Notes: generated by a model from the sequence alone, not told the origin. A DNA stretch of 64,000 bases from Cacajao melanocephalus (GCA_963573385.1 CAUYLG010026685.1:1-64000); one strand, 5' to 3'; positions 39,691 to 51,546 are shown, counted from the stretch's first letter. Numbers and translations are program-made.

Positions 39691-40055
39691 ATGTCTCAAT
39701 CTCACAAACAATGAAAGAAAGCCATGCACAAAAGAATATATATGATCTCACTTACATTAAGTTAAAAAATATAGGCAAAGCTATAGTGTGTTTAGGTATC
39801 TCTAGTTAAGTGGTAAAACTATAAAGATAAGCAAGTGATTACTGGAAAGTCAAGCTAGTGGTTTCCTGGAGTGGGGAGCAGTGGGGTGGGTGCAGTGATT
39901 AGGTAGGGACATGTGGGTGGTATCTGGGGTGCTAGCAATGTTATCTTTCTTCATCTGGATGAGTGTTTGCTTTACACAGTTTGTTAATCTGGCTATATGC
40001 ATTTTTGTTTCTATGTTATATTTCACAACAAACAACACTTTTTTAAAAAGCAAAA
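39691..40055 (+). mobile_element. Another L1M 3' UTR
   Basis: gtggtttcctggagtgggga, atgttatctttcttcatctg, gatgagtgtttgctttacac and atgttatatttcacaacaaa, ending in an A-rich stretch, form a typical old L1 3' UTR. It is joined directly to the truncated end of the next L1. Confidence 0.8.
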
Positions 40056-43000
40056 AAAATTAATTTTTGTAGTTTCAGGTCTTAGGTTTAAGTTCTTAAA
40101 CCATCTTGAGTTGATTTTTTATAAGGTGAGAGATGAGGATCCAGTTTAATTCTCCTACATGTGGCTAGCCAGTTATCCCAGCACCATTTGTTCTTTCTCC
40201 AGTTTGTATTTGGTGTTCTTTCTCCAGTTTGTATTTGTTTGCTTTGTTGAAGATCAGTTGGCTGTAAGCATTTGGGTTTATTTTTGGTTTCTCTACTCTG
40301 TTCCATTGGTCTATGTGCCTATTTTTATACCTGTTTTGGTGACTATGGCTTTATAGTATAGTTTGAAATCAGGTAGTGTGATGCCTCCAGATTTGTTCTT
40401 TTTGTTTAGTCTTGCTTTGGCTATGCAGGCTCCTTTTTGGTTCCATATGAATTTTAGAATTGTTTCTCCTAATTCTGTGAAGAATGATGGTGATATTTTG
40501 AGGGGAATTGCATTGAGTTTGTAGATTCCTTTTGGCGATATAGTCATTTTCACAGTATTGATTATACCCACTCATGAGCATAGGATGTGTTTCCATTTGT
40601 TTGCGTCATCTATGATTAATTTCAAAAGTGTTTTGTAGTTTTCCTTGTAGAGGTCTTTTGACTCCTTGGTTAGATATGTCCCTAAGTATTTCACTTATTA
40701 TTATTTTTTTGCAGCTATTGTAAAAGAGGTTGAGTTCTTGATTTGATTCTCTGCTTGGTTGATGTTGGTGTATAGAAGAGCTACTGATTAGCTCTTCTGT
40801 ATATTAATCTCGGATCCAGAAAGTTTGCCAAATTCTTTTATCAGTTCTAGGAGCTCTTTGGAGGAGTCTTTAGGGTTTTCAATGTAAATGATCATATCAT
40901 CAGCAAACAGTGAAAGTCTGACTTCCTCTTAACCAATGTGAATACCCTTTCTTTCTTTCTCTTGTCTAATTGCTCTGGTTAAAACTTCCAGTAATATGTT
41001 GAAAAGAAATGATGAGAGTGGGCCTTTTTGTCTTGTCCCAGTTTTCAGAAGGAATGGTTTTAACTTTTCCCCATTCGGTATTATGTCGGCTGTGGATTGT
41101 CATAAATGGCTTTTATTACATTAAGTTATGTCCCTTATATGCCGATTTTGCTGAGAGTCTTAATCATAAAGGGATGCTGGATTTTGTCAAGTGCTTTTTC
41201 TGCATCTATTGAGATAATCACGTGATTTTTGTTTTTAATTCTGCGTATGTGGTGTGTCACATTTATTGACATGAATATGTTAAACCATCCCTGCATCCTT
41301 GGTATGAAAGCCACTTGATCACGGTGTATTATCTATTTGATATGTTGTTGGATTTGATTACCTAGTATTTTGTTAAGGATTTTACCATCTGTGTTGATCA
41401 AAGGTATCGGTCTGTAGTTTTCCTTTTTGGTTATGTCCTTCTCTGGCTTTGGTATTAGGGTGATGCTGGCTTCATAGAATGAATTAGGAAGGGTTCCTTC
41501 TTTCTCTATCTTGTAGAATAGTGCCAAAAGGATTGGTACCAATTCTTCTTTGAATGTCTGGTAGAATTCTGCTGTGAATCTGTCTGGCCCTGGACATTTT
41601 TTTATCAGTAATTTTTAAATTATCATTTCAGTCTCGCTGCTTGTTATTGGTGTGTTCAGGGTATCTAATTCTTCCTGATTTAAACTAGGAGGGTGTATTT
41701 TTCCAGGAATTTATCCATCTCTGCTAGGTTTTCTAGTTTATGTACATTAAGGTGTTCACTGTAGCCTTGAATGATCTTTTGTATTTCAGTGGTGTCAGTT
41801 GTAGTATCTCCTGCTTCATTTCTTATCAAGGTTATTTGGATTTTCTCTCTTCTTTTCTTGGTTAATCTTGCTAATGGTCTATCAATTTTATCTTTTCAAA
41901 TAACCAGCTTTTTGTTTCATTCATCTTTTGTATTTTTGTTGTTTCAATTTCATTTAGTTCTGCTCTCATCTTGGTTATTTCCTTTCTTCTGCTGGGTTTG
42001 GGTTTATTTTGCTCTTGTTTCTCTAGTTCCTTGAGGTGTGGCCTTAGAATGCCAGTTTGTGCTCTTTCGGTCTTCTTGATGTAGGCATTTAGGGCTATGA
42101 ATTTTTCTTTTCGCACTGCCTTTGCTGTATCCCAGAGGTTTTGGTAGGTTTTGTCATTATTGTCGTTCAGTTTCAAGAATTTTTAAATTTCCATCTGGAT
42201 TTTGTTTTTGACTGAATGGTCATTCAGGAGCAAGTTATTTAATTTCCATGTATTTGCATGGTTTTGAGGGTTCCTTTTTGAGTTGATTTTCAGTTTTATT
42301 TCACTGTGGTCCAAGAGAGTGCCTGATATAATTTCAGTTTTCTTAAATTTATTGAGGCTCATTTTATGGACTACCACATGGTCTATCTTGAAGAAAGTTC
42401 CATGTGCTATTGAATAAAATGTGTATTCTGTGGTTACTGGATGAAATGTTCTGTATATATCTGTTAAGTCCATTTGTTCCAAGGTATAGTTTAAATCCAT
42501 TGTTTCTTTGACTTTCTGTCTTGATAACCTGTCTTGTGCTGTCAGTGGAGTACTGAAGTCCCCCACTATTATTTTGTTGCTGTCTATCTCATTTCTTAAG
42601 TCTATTAGTAATTGTTGTATAAATCTGGGAGTTCCAGTGTTAGGTGCCTATACGTTTAGGATTGTGATATTTTCCTGTCGGACAAGGCCTTTTACCATTA
42701 TATAATGTCCCTCTTTGTCTTTTTGTTAACTTCTGTTGCTTTAAAGTTTGTTTTGTCTGATATAAGAATAGCTACCTCTGCTCACTTTTGGTGTCCATTT
42801 GCATGAAGTGCCTTTTTTCACCTCCGAACTCTAAGTTTATGTGAGTCCTTATGTGCTAGGTGAGTCACCTGAAGGCTGCAGATAGTTGGTTGGTGAGTTC
42901 TTATCCATTCTGCAGTTCTGTATCTTTTAAGTGGAGCATTTAGGCTATTTACATTCAATGTTAGTATTGAAATGTGAGGTAGCGTTGCATTCATCGTGTT

Positions 43001-45500
43001 CTTTGTTGCCTGTGGACTTTGGGTTTTTTTGTTTTTTGTTTTTGCTTTTAAACTTGTATTTTTGTTTTATGTCTTGTGTGATTCATGCTTTAAAGAGGTT
43101 CTGTTTTGATGTGTTTCCAGGATTTGTTTCAAGATTTAGAGCTCCTTTTAGCAGTTCTTGTAGTCATGGCTTGGTAATGGCAAATTCTCTCAGCATTTGT
43201 TTGTCTGAAAAAGACTGTATCTTTCCTTCATATATGATGCTTAGTTTCACTGGATATAAAATTCTTGGTTAATAATTGTTTGGTTTGAGGAGGTTGAAGA
43301 TAGGGCCCCAATCCTATCACAGGGTTTCTGCTGAGAAATCTGCTAATTTGATAGGTTTTCCTTTATAGGTTATTGGGTGCTTCCGTCTCACAGCTCCTAA
43401 GATTCTTTCCTTTATTTCAACTTTGGAAAACCTGATGACAATGTGCCTAGGCGATGATCTTTTTGTGGTGAATTTCCCAGGTGTTCCTTGTGTTTCTTGT
43501 ATTTAGATGTCTATGTCTCTAACAAGGCCAGGGAAATTTTCCTTGATTATTCCCCCAAATATGTTTTCCAAGCTTTTAGAATTCTCTTCTTCCTCAGGAA
43601 CACCGATTATTCTTAGGTTTGGTTGTTTAATATAATCCCAGACTTTTTGGAGGCTTTGTTCAAATTTTCTTATCCTTTTTTGTCTTCGTTGGATTGGGTT
43701 AATTTGAAGACCTTGTCTTTGAGCTCTGAATTTCTGTCTTCTACTTGTTAAATTCTATTGCTGAGACTTTCCAGAACATTTTGCATTTCTAAAAGTGTGT
43801 CCAAAGCTTCTTTAATTTTTTTATTGTTTTTTTTTCCTTTAATCTACCTATTTCCTTGAATATTTCTCCCTTCACTTCTTGTATCATTTTTTGGATTTCC
43901 TTGCATTGGGCTTCACCTTTCTCTGGTTCCTCCCTGATTACCTTAATAACTAACCTCCTGAATTCTTTTTCAGGTAAATCAGGGATTTCTTATTGGTTTG
44001 AATCCATTGCTTGTCAACTAGTGTGATTTTTGGGGGATGTTAAAGAGCCTTGTTTTGTCGTATTACCAGGGTTAGTTTTCTGACTCTTTTTCATTTGGAT
44101 AGGCTCTGTCAGAAGGGAAGGTCTAGGGCTGAAGGCTGTTGTTCAGATTCTTTTTGTCCCATGGGGTGTCACCTTGATGTAGTACTCTCCCCACTTTCCT
44201 ATGGGTGTGGCTTCCTGTGAATCAAACTGCTGTGATTGTTGTCTCTCTTCTGGGTCTAGCCACTCAGTGAATCTACCCGGCTCCAGGCTAGTACTGGAGG
44301 TTGTCTGGACAGAGTCCTGTGATGTGAACCGTCTATGGATCTCTCAGCCATGGATACCAGCACTTGTTCCAGTGGAGGTGGTTTTGGGGGGGGGTGGCAT
44401 GTGCAATGGGCTCCATGAAGGTTCTTAACTTTGGTGGTTTAATGCTCTATTTTTGTGCTGGTTGGCCTCCTGCCAGGAGGTGGCACTTTCCAGAGAGCAT
44501 TAGCTGTGGTAGTATGGAGAGGAAATGGTGCTGGGCAGGGCCCTAGAACTCCCAAGATTATATGCCCTTTGTCTTCAGCTACCAGGGTGAGTAGGGAAGG
44601 ATCATCGGGTGGGGGCAGGGCTAGGCATGTCTGAGCTCAGACTCTCCTTGGGCAGGTCTTGCTGTGGCTGCTGTGGGGGATGGGGGCAAGATTCCCAGGT
44701 CACTGGAGTTGTGTACCTAGTAGGATTATGGCTGCCTCTGCTGAGTCATGTAGGTTGTCAGGGAAGTGGAGGAAAGCCGACAGTCACAAGCCTCCCCAGC
44801 TCCCACACAAACCAAAGGGCCAGTCTCACTGCCACCATGCACCCCTCAACAGCCCTGAGTCTGTTTCCAGGAAGTGGGCAAGACCAGCTTGAAAACTTTA
44901 CCCAGGCTACCCACGTCCCAGCTGCAAAAGGAAAGGGCTTGATTCCTCCTTCACCTGTGGAGTCTGCACACCGGATTTGCACCCTCCCCTGAGTTCTGAC
45001 CAGGAGGCTTCTTGCCCCATTCAAATTGTTACAAAGTTCTGCTAGAGATTTCCTTCTCTCTGTGGAATTTTACCCCTTGCTCCTTTGGCCGCCTTCCCAA
45101 TGGATCCCTGTGATGCCAGACAGGAATGGGCTGCCTGGGGACCCAGTGAGCTCCCAGGGCCTTTCTGCTGCTTCCTCTACCCCTGTATTTTGCTCGTCTC
45201 TCTAAATTGACTCAGCTCCAGGTAAGGTAGGAAACTTCTCCCACAAACAGACCTTCAGTTTCTCCAGTGGCGGTATGTGTTCAGGAGAGGAGAGTCTCCC
45301 TTTCCCACTTTTGCAATTGGGGCACTCACAGTATTTGAGGTGTATCCTGGGTCCTGCAGAAGCAGGCCGCCTCCTTCAGAGGGTCTGTGGGTCCTCTTGA
45401 GATTGCTGGCTTATTCTTGCAGTCTATCTGGATCTTAAAATCACAGTGCAGGCCAATGCACGCTGCTCTGTCTTGAGCTGCAATCTAGTCCTGCCTTCCT
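40056..45500 (-). mobile_element. Primate-age L1 (L1P/L1MA class), nearly full length but 3'-truncated
   Basis: Reading the minus strand: a GC-richer 5' UTR begins near 45500 (caatctagtcctgcc at its outer edge) and runs to about 43900. ORF1 remnants follow, then ORF2. ORF2 is decayed, but long frames survive: the end of the endonuclease (42566-42183, with DLTDIYRTFHP), the linker (42176-41871, with [13 protein letters not shown]), the reverse transcriptase (41542-41333, with [13 protein letters not shown]) and the C-terminal part (40571-40311, with [14 protein letters not shown]). In full, L1 encodes the machinery that also moves Alu. Here stops and frameshifts make it inactive. The last part of ORF2 and the whole 3' UTR are missing at 40056, which is unusual because new L1 copies keep their 3' end. 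It is better preserved than its neighbours. Confidence 0.9.
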
Positions 45501-45945
45501 TTCACCATGATGATGCCTCTCCCACTGGCTTCCTTTTAATAACATACCATGGTGCTGATCATGCATCAAATGGCACTAGCACCTGTTTTCTGTCCCTGTT
45601 CCTCATAAATGCACTTTTATTCTTAAGTAGATGTAAGAATCCATTTAAATTTAGCTTTGGGGATAAATTCTGTGTTGATTCCCCACACACAAAGGTGCAT
45701 GTACACACACAAACAGTTCTTCTAGAAATGCAAAAACAATATAGCAATGATACCAATGATTAAGGCATTTTATAATGGAAATCACTCAAATTCCATCCCT
45801 AACATAGCTCTTTTTATTTACACATTTACTATGAGTTTTTGTAAGTTGGAAGATCACAGTGTAAATACAATGGAGCCTCTTCCTTTTCAAAACCTGTTCC
45901 ATGTATTCCTTAGGCTGCCGTGGGTTTCAGAATGAGCATGTTAAA
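45501..45945. other. No recognised gene or repeat
   Basis: Unique-looking sequence just beyond the L1 5' end. It is not assigned. Confidence 0.45.
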
Positions 45946-46290
45946 TGGTCTCATAATATGCCACGAAATGGATATGCCATAATTTAATTAGCCACCCATT
46001 ATTGTTGGGCAATTAATTTGTTCCCAGTGTTATATTACTACAGCCAATCTCATAGCAAGCATCTTCATGCATGTATCTTCTCAATTCTGTTGAACTGCTT
46101 CCTGAGGAATAAAATCTCAGGAAGAAGAATTATTGAGTTAAAGGTCAGGAACAGTCCCAGGGCTCTTCAGTTGGTTGAGCTGCCTTCCACAGGTGTGGGT
46201 CCCTTTCTGAAATGTGCATACCCTCAGCACAAGGCAGCTTTCCCCTTTAGCCCACCAAACCTGTGTCACTCACTCTTTGTGTCTTAGTTA
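45946..46290 (-). mobile_element. Probable old L1 fragment
   Basis: aatggatatgccataattta, attgttgggcaattaatttg, ttcccagtgttatattacta and agaattattgagttaaaggt resemble the reversed L1 ORF2 end ('attgttggacatttaggttg', 'ttgctgggtcaaaggg'). Diverged. Confidence 0.55.
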
Positions 46291-46544
46291 CTGCCTGTTT
46301 TGTGGGGATCAACTTCTATTTGCTCTCTGGGTGCTCTGCACCATGGTTTCAAAACAATGTAAACCTGTTTTGGGAAACACACTCAGCTGATGTGGAATAG
46401 CCTCTGAGCTCAAACAGCTGAGAGTCCACAGTAATTATCTTTGGGGGATGCCAGGCTTGGGAAGTAAGGAACAGATGCATTTGTTTCTCCAAGCCCACAT
46501 TGCAGAGAACTTTCCCCCACACCCTTGACCAGTGAATCACAATG

Positions 46545-46690
46545 CTCTGACGCAGGCAGCCTTATGCTGACTACCAGCTCCCCTCAACACCCACTATGTG
46601 ACAGGCCCTACTACAAATCAGACCTAGCTATTGCCCTCAAAGAGCCCACAATCTCTGGTAAAGACAAATAAACAACTAACAGAGATGCAA
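46545..46690. repeat. Ancient repeat fragment, uncertain
   Basis: cccactatgtgacaggccct, ccctcaaagagcccacaatc and aagacaaataaacaactaac resemble the same old repeat as at 29330-29500. Confidence 0.4.
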
Positions 46691-46860
46691 TGTGGTGTCA
46701 AGAGCAAGTGCATTGCAACCAGGCTAACCTGGATTGGGACTTCAGCCTTGCCATCTTCTTGCTATATATATATATTTGGTCTTGGTTTTATTCTCTACAA
46801 ATTAGGAATAATATTAATACCAGCTTCTATCCAGTTGTCATGACACAGTAAACAGAATCC
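46691..46860 (+). repeat. MIR
   Basis: tgtggtgtcaagagcaagtg, aacctggattgggacttcag, ttctctacaaattaggaata and aatattaataccagc are MIR landmarks. A short (TA)n run replaces the middle. Confidence 0.75.
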
Positions 46861-47754
46861 CAGTATTCTTGCCTGGGGGATCAGGAGATGCTTTTCTGTC
46901 CCCTACCCTCACCCCAGGGAGAATGTGCTGGAAGGCTCCAAACGGCATGAGGATTGGGTCTCTCACCAGTCCCAAGACAGGAAGGCCTATTGGTGAATCA
47001 CAGTGAGCAGTCCCGAAGTGGCTGGAGAGTACAGGACCTCAGTGACTTGGGGCTGCCTGCAAAACCATTCGCAAAAGTTCCACTGTCTCTGCCTACATTA
47101 TTTCTACCAGGAGGGGAAAGTAACGTGGCTCAGCTGACTATTCTTTCCCAAGTAGTAAATTGGCTTCCTTGATTAGAAAAACACAGCCTTAGGCTGACAG
47201 CCTTGCCAGCAATCAGTGCTAATGCAAGACCCAGCTGAGGAATACAGCAGACCAGGCTCCATGCCCAGTGCCACGAAGCCTTCTGCCTTGTCCAGGACAT
47301 GGTCCAGAGATAGAAAATGCTGATTTTCTAGCAGAGCTACTAAGAGTCAACATTTACAAGTGCCAGCAATGGCTTATGTGCGACAAAAGGCATAAGAGTG
47401 GGGCAGCTCTCTTCCTGTCACATCCTAGCGTCCTTGGGTAAATTTTCCCAGAGGAACTGTCAAATGATAATGGTCATGAATGGACATGTCCAGCAGTACA
47501 GACAGCCACATGGGTCACAGAGGTACCCATCGCTACTGTAGTCAGCACACTGTCCCCATCAAGATTCTCACTCATTTCTTTCTGGGAACAATCTGCTCTC
47601 TTACCATGGCTAGGAATCTACTGTCTACATCCAAAATAGGTGCACTTTCAATCCAATTTATCCATTTCTTATTACACCCACTGTTCAATAACCATTGTCT
47701 GAGCATCTACTGTGGTAGACGTAAAACTGAATCATATATCATACTCTTCCCTCA
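46861..47754. other. No recognised gene or repeat
   Basis: Unique-looking sequence, no coding domain recognised. Confidence 0.45.
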
Positions 47755-47768
47755 AATAATAACTTAAG

Positions 47769-47892
47769 GGCCAAGTGTGGTGGCTCACGCCTGTAATCCT
47801 AGCTCTTTGGGAGGCCGAGTTGGGCGGATCACTCGAGGTCAGGGGTTCAAGACTAGCCTGGCCAACATGGTGAAACCTCATCTCTAAATAAT
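47769..47892 (+). mobile_element. Alu left monomer only, with 14-bp target duplication
   Basis: ggccaagtgtggtggctcac through ggccaacatggtgaaacctc and tctctaaa is one Alu monomer without a right arm or poly(A) tail. The exact 14-base repeat aataataacttaag flanks it at 47755-47768 and 47893-47906. The sequence is close to modern Alu (aggccgagttgggcggatca), unlike ancient FLAM copies. Confidence 0.88.
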
Positions 47893-47906
47893 AATAATAA
47901 CTTAAG

Positions 47907-48249
47907 CAGAATCACCACTGATCACAGCAATGCAGTCCTGGGTAATGATCCACTCCAGCATTTCCCAAAGTATGTTTTACAAACATTGGTTCCTCAAGAT
48001 TCTAATAGATGCTCAGCTCCAAAAGGATTCTGTGGTGACAAAAGTTTGAGGAAACTTGAGTGGAGGAAAGTTAGCAAGGCTTCCTGATTGCCAGAATTGC
48101 CAGAGCCTGTGACATGTCAAGGTACACTGTCACTCTCCAATAGGAACTAGAGAATGCATTCTCCAAACACATTTTACTCCAGGTCCATGTGGAAAAAGCA
48201 TTTCATATGGCCAGCAGTCCAGACAACACATTTTGGGAAATACAGAACT
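47907..48249. other. No recognised gene or repeat
   Basis: Unique-looking sequence between the Alu monomer and a MIR/L2 area. Confidence 0.45.
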
Positions 48250-48350
48250 CTTCCAATCCCCTTATTTTTTAGATAAGGAGATTGAAGTGCAGAGAAGGAA
48301 AGGGATTTGCCTGAACTCACCCAAGAGGTCTGAGGCAGGGTCACACTAAT
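48250..48350 (-). repeat. MIR-like fragment
   Basis: ttagataaggagattgaagt, gcagagaaggaaagggattt and gcctgaactcacccaagagg resemble the reversed MIR core. Confidence 0.6.
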
Positions 48351-48389
48351 TCAGCTGCAGCTCTTTCAGAAGGGATGTCTCTAATCTGT

Positions 48390-48900
48390 TTTTCAGATTG
48401 GGAAGCCATTAGAGGGTTTTCAGCAGTGGGAATGATGCAATTGAATAAGCATTTTAGGTAAATCGTTCCAGCTGATGTGTGGAGGAGACTCTAGAGGGAC
48501 GACAGTGAGGGGACAATGAAGAGTAATCCAGGTGAGAGATAATAAAGACCTAAATTTGTGTAGTAGCAAGAGTGTAGGTGAGGTAACGATACATTCCAGA
48601 AATAATTAGGAGGTAAACTGGCAGGACCTGATGGCAGATTAGGTGTGGAGAGTGGGAGGAGTTAAGGAGGAGTTAAGGGTGATGCTGAGAAATCTGGCCT
48701 GGGTGACTGGGTAGATGCCAGTGCCAGGCAGTGGAGAAGCTGTTGGGATGGAGTTAAGTAGGTTAAAGACTTCCATTTCAGGGGCTGTGGAATGATCATT
48801 GTAAATATCCAAATAGCATTTGGCTTTATGGGGGGAGGTTTTGGTGAGAGACCAAGATCAGGGAGATAACTGCATATTGATGAAAGTCAAAGCGCAAGAA
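48390..48900 (-). mobile_element. L2 (LINE-2) fragment
   Basis: gggaagccattagagggttt, taatccaggtgagagataat, attaggaggtaaactggcag, gacctgatggcagattaggt and gatgctgagaaatctggcct are the reverse complement of the L2 block seen in plus orientation at 11470-11960. Confidence 0.7.
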
Positions 48901-48959
48901 TGAGAGAAATAGTCCAGGGAGAACCTGTAGAGGAAGTAGAAGCAATAGACCAAGGCTCA

Positions 48960-49395
48960 GAAACTTGGAGAACTCAGTTCTAGCCTCCAAAGAGCTCACC
49001 ATCTAAACCTTCCTCTTCCTCCAGAGTTCCCCTCAAATAGCACCTCCTCCAGGAAAGAAATGCTGCCAGAAGAGAGATACAAGGTGTTGGGTCAATTTGG
49101 AGGACAGAAAATTCATATCTGATTGCAGAATTAAATGTGTTCTGTTAGCACACCAGATTCTGAAGAGGCGCTGAGAAAGCTTGTATGTAGGAAGATGCAA
49201 TTTTCCTCAGATGGATGTGTGTGTTTGTCCCTTTCACCTTGGAGTCTAGTTATGTGTACATGTCTTATCCCCTCAGTAGGCAGTGCACTTGCTCCTGAAG
49301 AGAAAGGAGTCCTAAATTCTCAGGAGTCCCCATTGAACCTGAAGAGTATGTGGCATGTAGTACTCAATACAAATTTGCTGAACACATGAATAATG
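48960..49395 (+). mobile_element. L2 3' end
   Basis: aaatagcacctcctccagga, tagtactcaatacaaatttg and ctgaacacatgaataatgg match the L2 3' end pattern 'cacatagtaggtgctcaataaatatttgttgaatgaatg'. Opposite in orientation to the L2 piece before it. Confidence 0.55.
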
Positions 49396-49439
49396 GTGAA
49401 GGTGGGGAAGGGCCTCTGTCCAAAGAAATAGTATGAGCA

Positions 49440-49722
49440 GGGCCAGGTGCGATGGCTCACGCCTGTAATCCCGCCACTTAGGGGGAGCAAGTCAGGAGAT
49501 CAAGACCATCCTGGCTAACATGGTGAAACACCATCTCTACTAAAAATACAAAAAATTAGCCAGGCATGGTGGCACGTGCCTGTAGTCCCAGCTACTCAGG
49601 AGGCTGAGGCAGGAGAATCACTTGAACTCAGGAGGCAGAGGTTGCAGTGAGCTGAGATCATGCCATTGCACTCCGGCCTGGCAACAGAACGAGACTCCAT
49701 CTTAAAAAAAAAAGAAAGAAAC
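49440..49722 (+). mobile_element. Alu, Y/Sc-like, with target duplication
   Basis: gggccaggtgcgatggctca, gatcaagaccatcctggcta and aggcatggtggcacgtgcct, ending in an A-rich tail with aaagaaagaaac. The left monomer has a small internal deletion (agggggagcaagtcagg). aaatagtatga flanks it at 49426-49436 and 49723-49733. Confidence 0.95.
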
Positions 49723-49733
49723 AAATAGTATGA

Positions 49734-50614
49734 CCAATGTCCTACAAGTAGGAAACTACAGGAAATGCAGAATGATTGAATGTTGAGTGTGGCCTATGCA
49801 TAGACTACATGAGTGATGGAGAAAGAGGAAACATAGGAGACTGGCAAGATGGACTGGGACCAGGTGTTGTGGCCTTGAACATCAAATTGTAGGATCTGAT
49901 TACCTTCAAGTGCTATAGAAAGCTGGGCAGGTGCTGGAACTGTGGTGGGTATGAGCAGAGGCGAGTTTCCCCTCAGAGGCTCTTTTTGCTTCCCCTACCT
50001 CCTGTCAGGAAAGCAGTGATGAGGGCTCTTGTCAGCTCCTCCCAGCTTTCTCTTGCTGGATGCTGCCTGGAGTGCCCAAAAAGTCACCATGAGCAAAGTC
50101 ACTGTCATTTGCAGGAGCCAACCTCCCATTCCATTTCGTTGTTTCTGTATCCAAGAGGAAAAGAGGTAGGTCCAAAGCCTGAGGTACCACAGACTCTCAG
50201 GAAAGCTATGAGAAGGGAGTCCACAGCCCTGCCTCATTAGTTAATACACAAAAGTGTAAGTTGGTCACTTCACTTCCTCCTGTGGCTTCTGAATGCTGGG
50301 GCTCAAGTAAGATATTCTCACATTCATTGCCTTGGAGATGGTCTTTTTAGTATTCCAGGCACCTGTGACCTTCTACTACTGCATGTGCAAATTCTCTCCA
50401 GTCTGAAAAATTTAGTGACAATGTTTCCTCCTGCAGGAAGCCTGTCTCACAAAGCCCTTCAGCTCAAAGTGACTATTTCCTCAGAATGTCCGTATTACTG
50501 CAGCTGCTGTCCTCAACCTTATTGCCTGGATACACATTTTATGTCCTGCCCTTTTCCCACACAAAAATAGTTAAGGTCCATAGTAGGGGGTATGATTGAA
50601 TCATCTGGAGACAG
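49734..50614. other. No recognised gene or repeat
   Basis: Unique-looking sequence. The frame at 49986-50240 has no recognisable domain. Confidence 0.45.
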
Positions 50615-50868
50615 GATGTTAGAATGGACAGACCACACATACTACAATCAAGCAAACCTGGATATAAACCCTAGCTCTACCACTTCCTGGCTTCGTTACC
50701 TTAGACAAATTCCTTAACCCTCTCAGAGACTCAGTTTTCTCATCTATACATGGCAGGATATAATAAGATGCTGACACAGTTGTTGAAATTATTAGATAAG
50801 AAAAAGTTAGCAAAGCATCAGTAATAATACCTGGCAGGTTTTTGGCACTCAAAAATAATTCCTTCCTC
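50615..50868 (+). repeat. MIR, near full length
   Basis: aacctggatataaaccctag, ctctaccacttcctggcttc, cttaaccctctcagagactc, agttttctcatctatacatg and ataatacctggcaggttttt are all MIR landmarks in order. Confidence 0.9.
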
Positions 50869-50959
50869 TCCTTTGCCTTCAGTATTCTTCATAGGGCCTA
50901 GCATACAGTTTTCATTCATTGATCCAGCCAGTTATTAATTAAAATATTACTGGGGAAAA

Positions 50960-51090
50960 GATAGTATGTACATTGGCATAAAAATTAAATACTTAGGAAT
51001 AAATCTAATGAAGATATCTATTCAAATGGAAAGATTTACAATGTTCATGAACAGGAAGAGTCAGTATTATAAAGATATCAGTAGTTTCTT
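50960..51090 (+). mobile_element. L1 ORF2 C-terminal fragment
   Basis: aaatacttaggaataaatct, tggaaagatttacaatgttc and atgaacaggaagagtcagta match the L1 segment around 2550-2680. It directly abuts the inverted chimeric copy. Confidence 0.75.
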
Positions 51091-51546
51091 TTTTTTATTT
51101 TTTTTAATTTTTTTATTTTTATTTTTGAAAGAAAGAAAAAGAGAGGAAAGAAACTGAGAGTGACAGAAAGAAAAAAAAGAATGTAAGAGAGAAAGAAAGA
51201 GGAAGAGAAAGAGGGAGAAAGAATGAGATTCTTGTTCTATTGCCCAGGCTAGAATGCAGTCTAAAAATGGGTATTAAAAACCTCTTTTAGGCCAATAATT
51301 GTACTTAACAATGGAGACAGGAAGGGATAAGAGATGAAAATAACAAACATTACTTACACCTGTGAAATGCTATGCAATTGCTGAGGAGTGATTTACTTCC
51401 AATTATGTGGTCACTTTTAAAATAGGTGTAATGTGATACTGAGAAAAATGTATGTTGTCAATATTAGACAGATCAACGAGATAGAAAATTAACAAGGATG
51501 TCCAGGACTTGAACTCAGACCTGGAACAAGTAAACTTAACAAAATA
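51091..51546 (-). repeat. Chimeric retro-element, copy B, with 5' inversion
   Basis: On the minus strand the order matches copy A: L1 endonuclease piece (51452-51380), unknown segment (51379-51263), Alu end (51262-51237), pyrimidine tract (51236-51126, purine-only-looking on the plus strand) and an A/T-rich end at 51125-51091. At 51453-51546 a further L1 piece (gtcaatattagacagatcaa, gaaaattaacaaggatgtcc, tgaactcagacctggaacaa) lies in the opposite orientation. It is the part of L1 that normally precedes the 51452-51380 piece. That 5' inversion is what twin-primed L1 insertions look like. Confidence 0.8.

Noticed and set aside
42183..42566. 127-codon minus-strand frame that looks like a real enzyme fragment
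   Set aside because: It is the endonuclease end of a decayed L1 ORF2, not a host gene. Neighbouring frames are broken.
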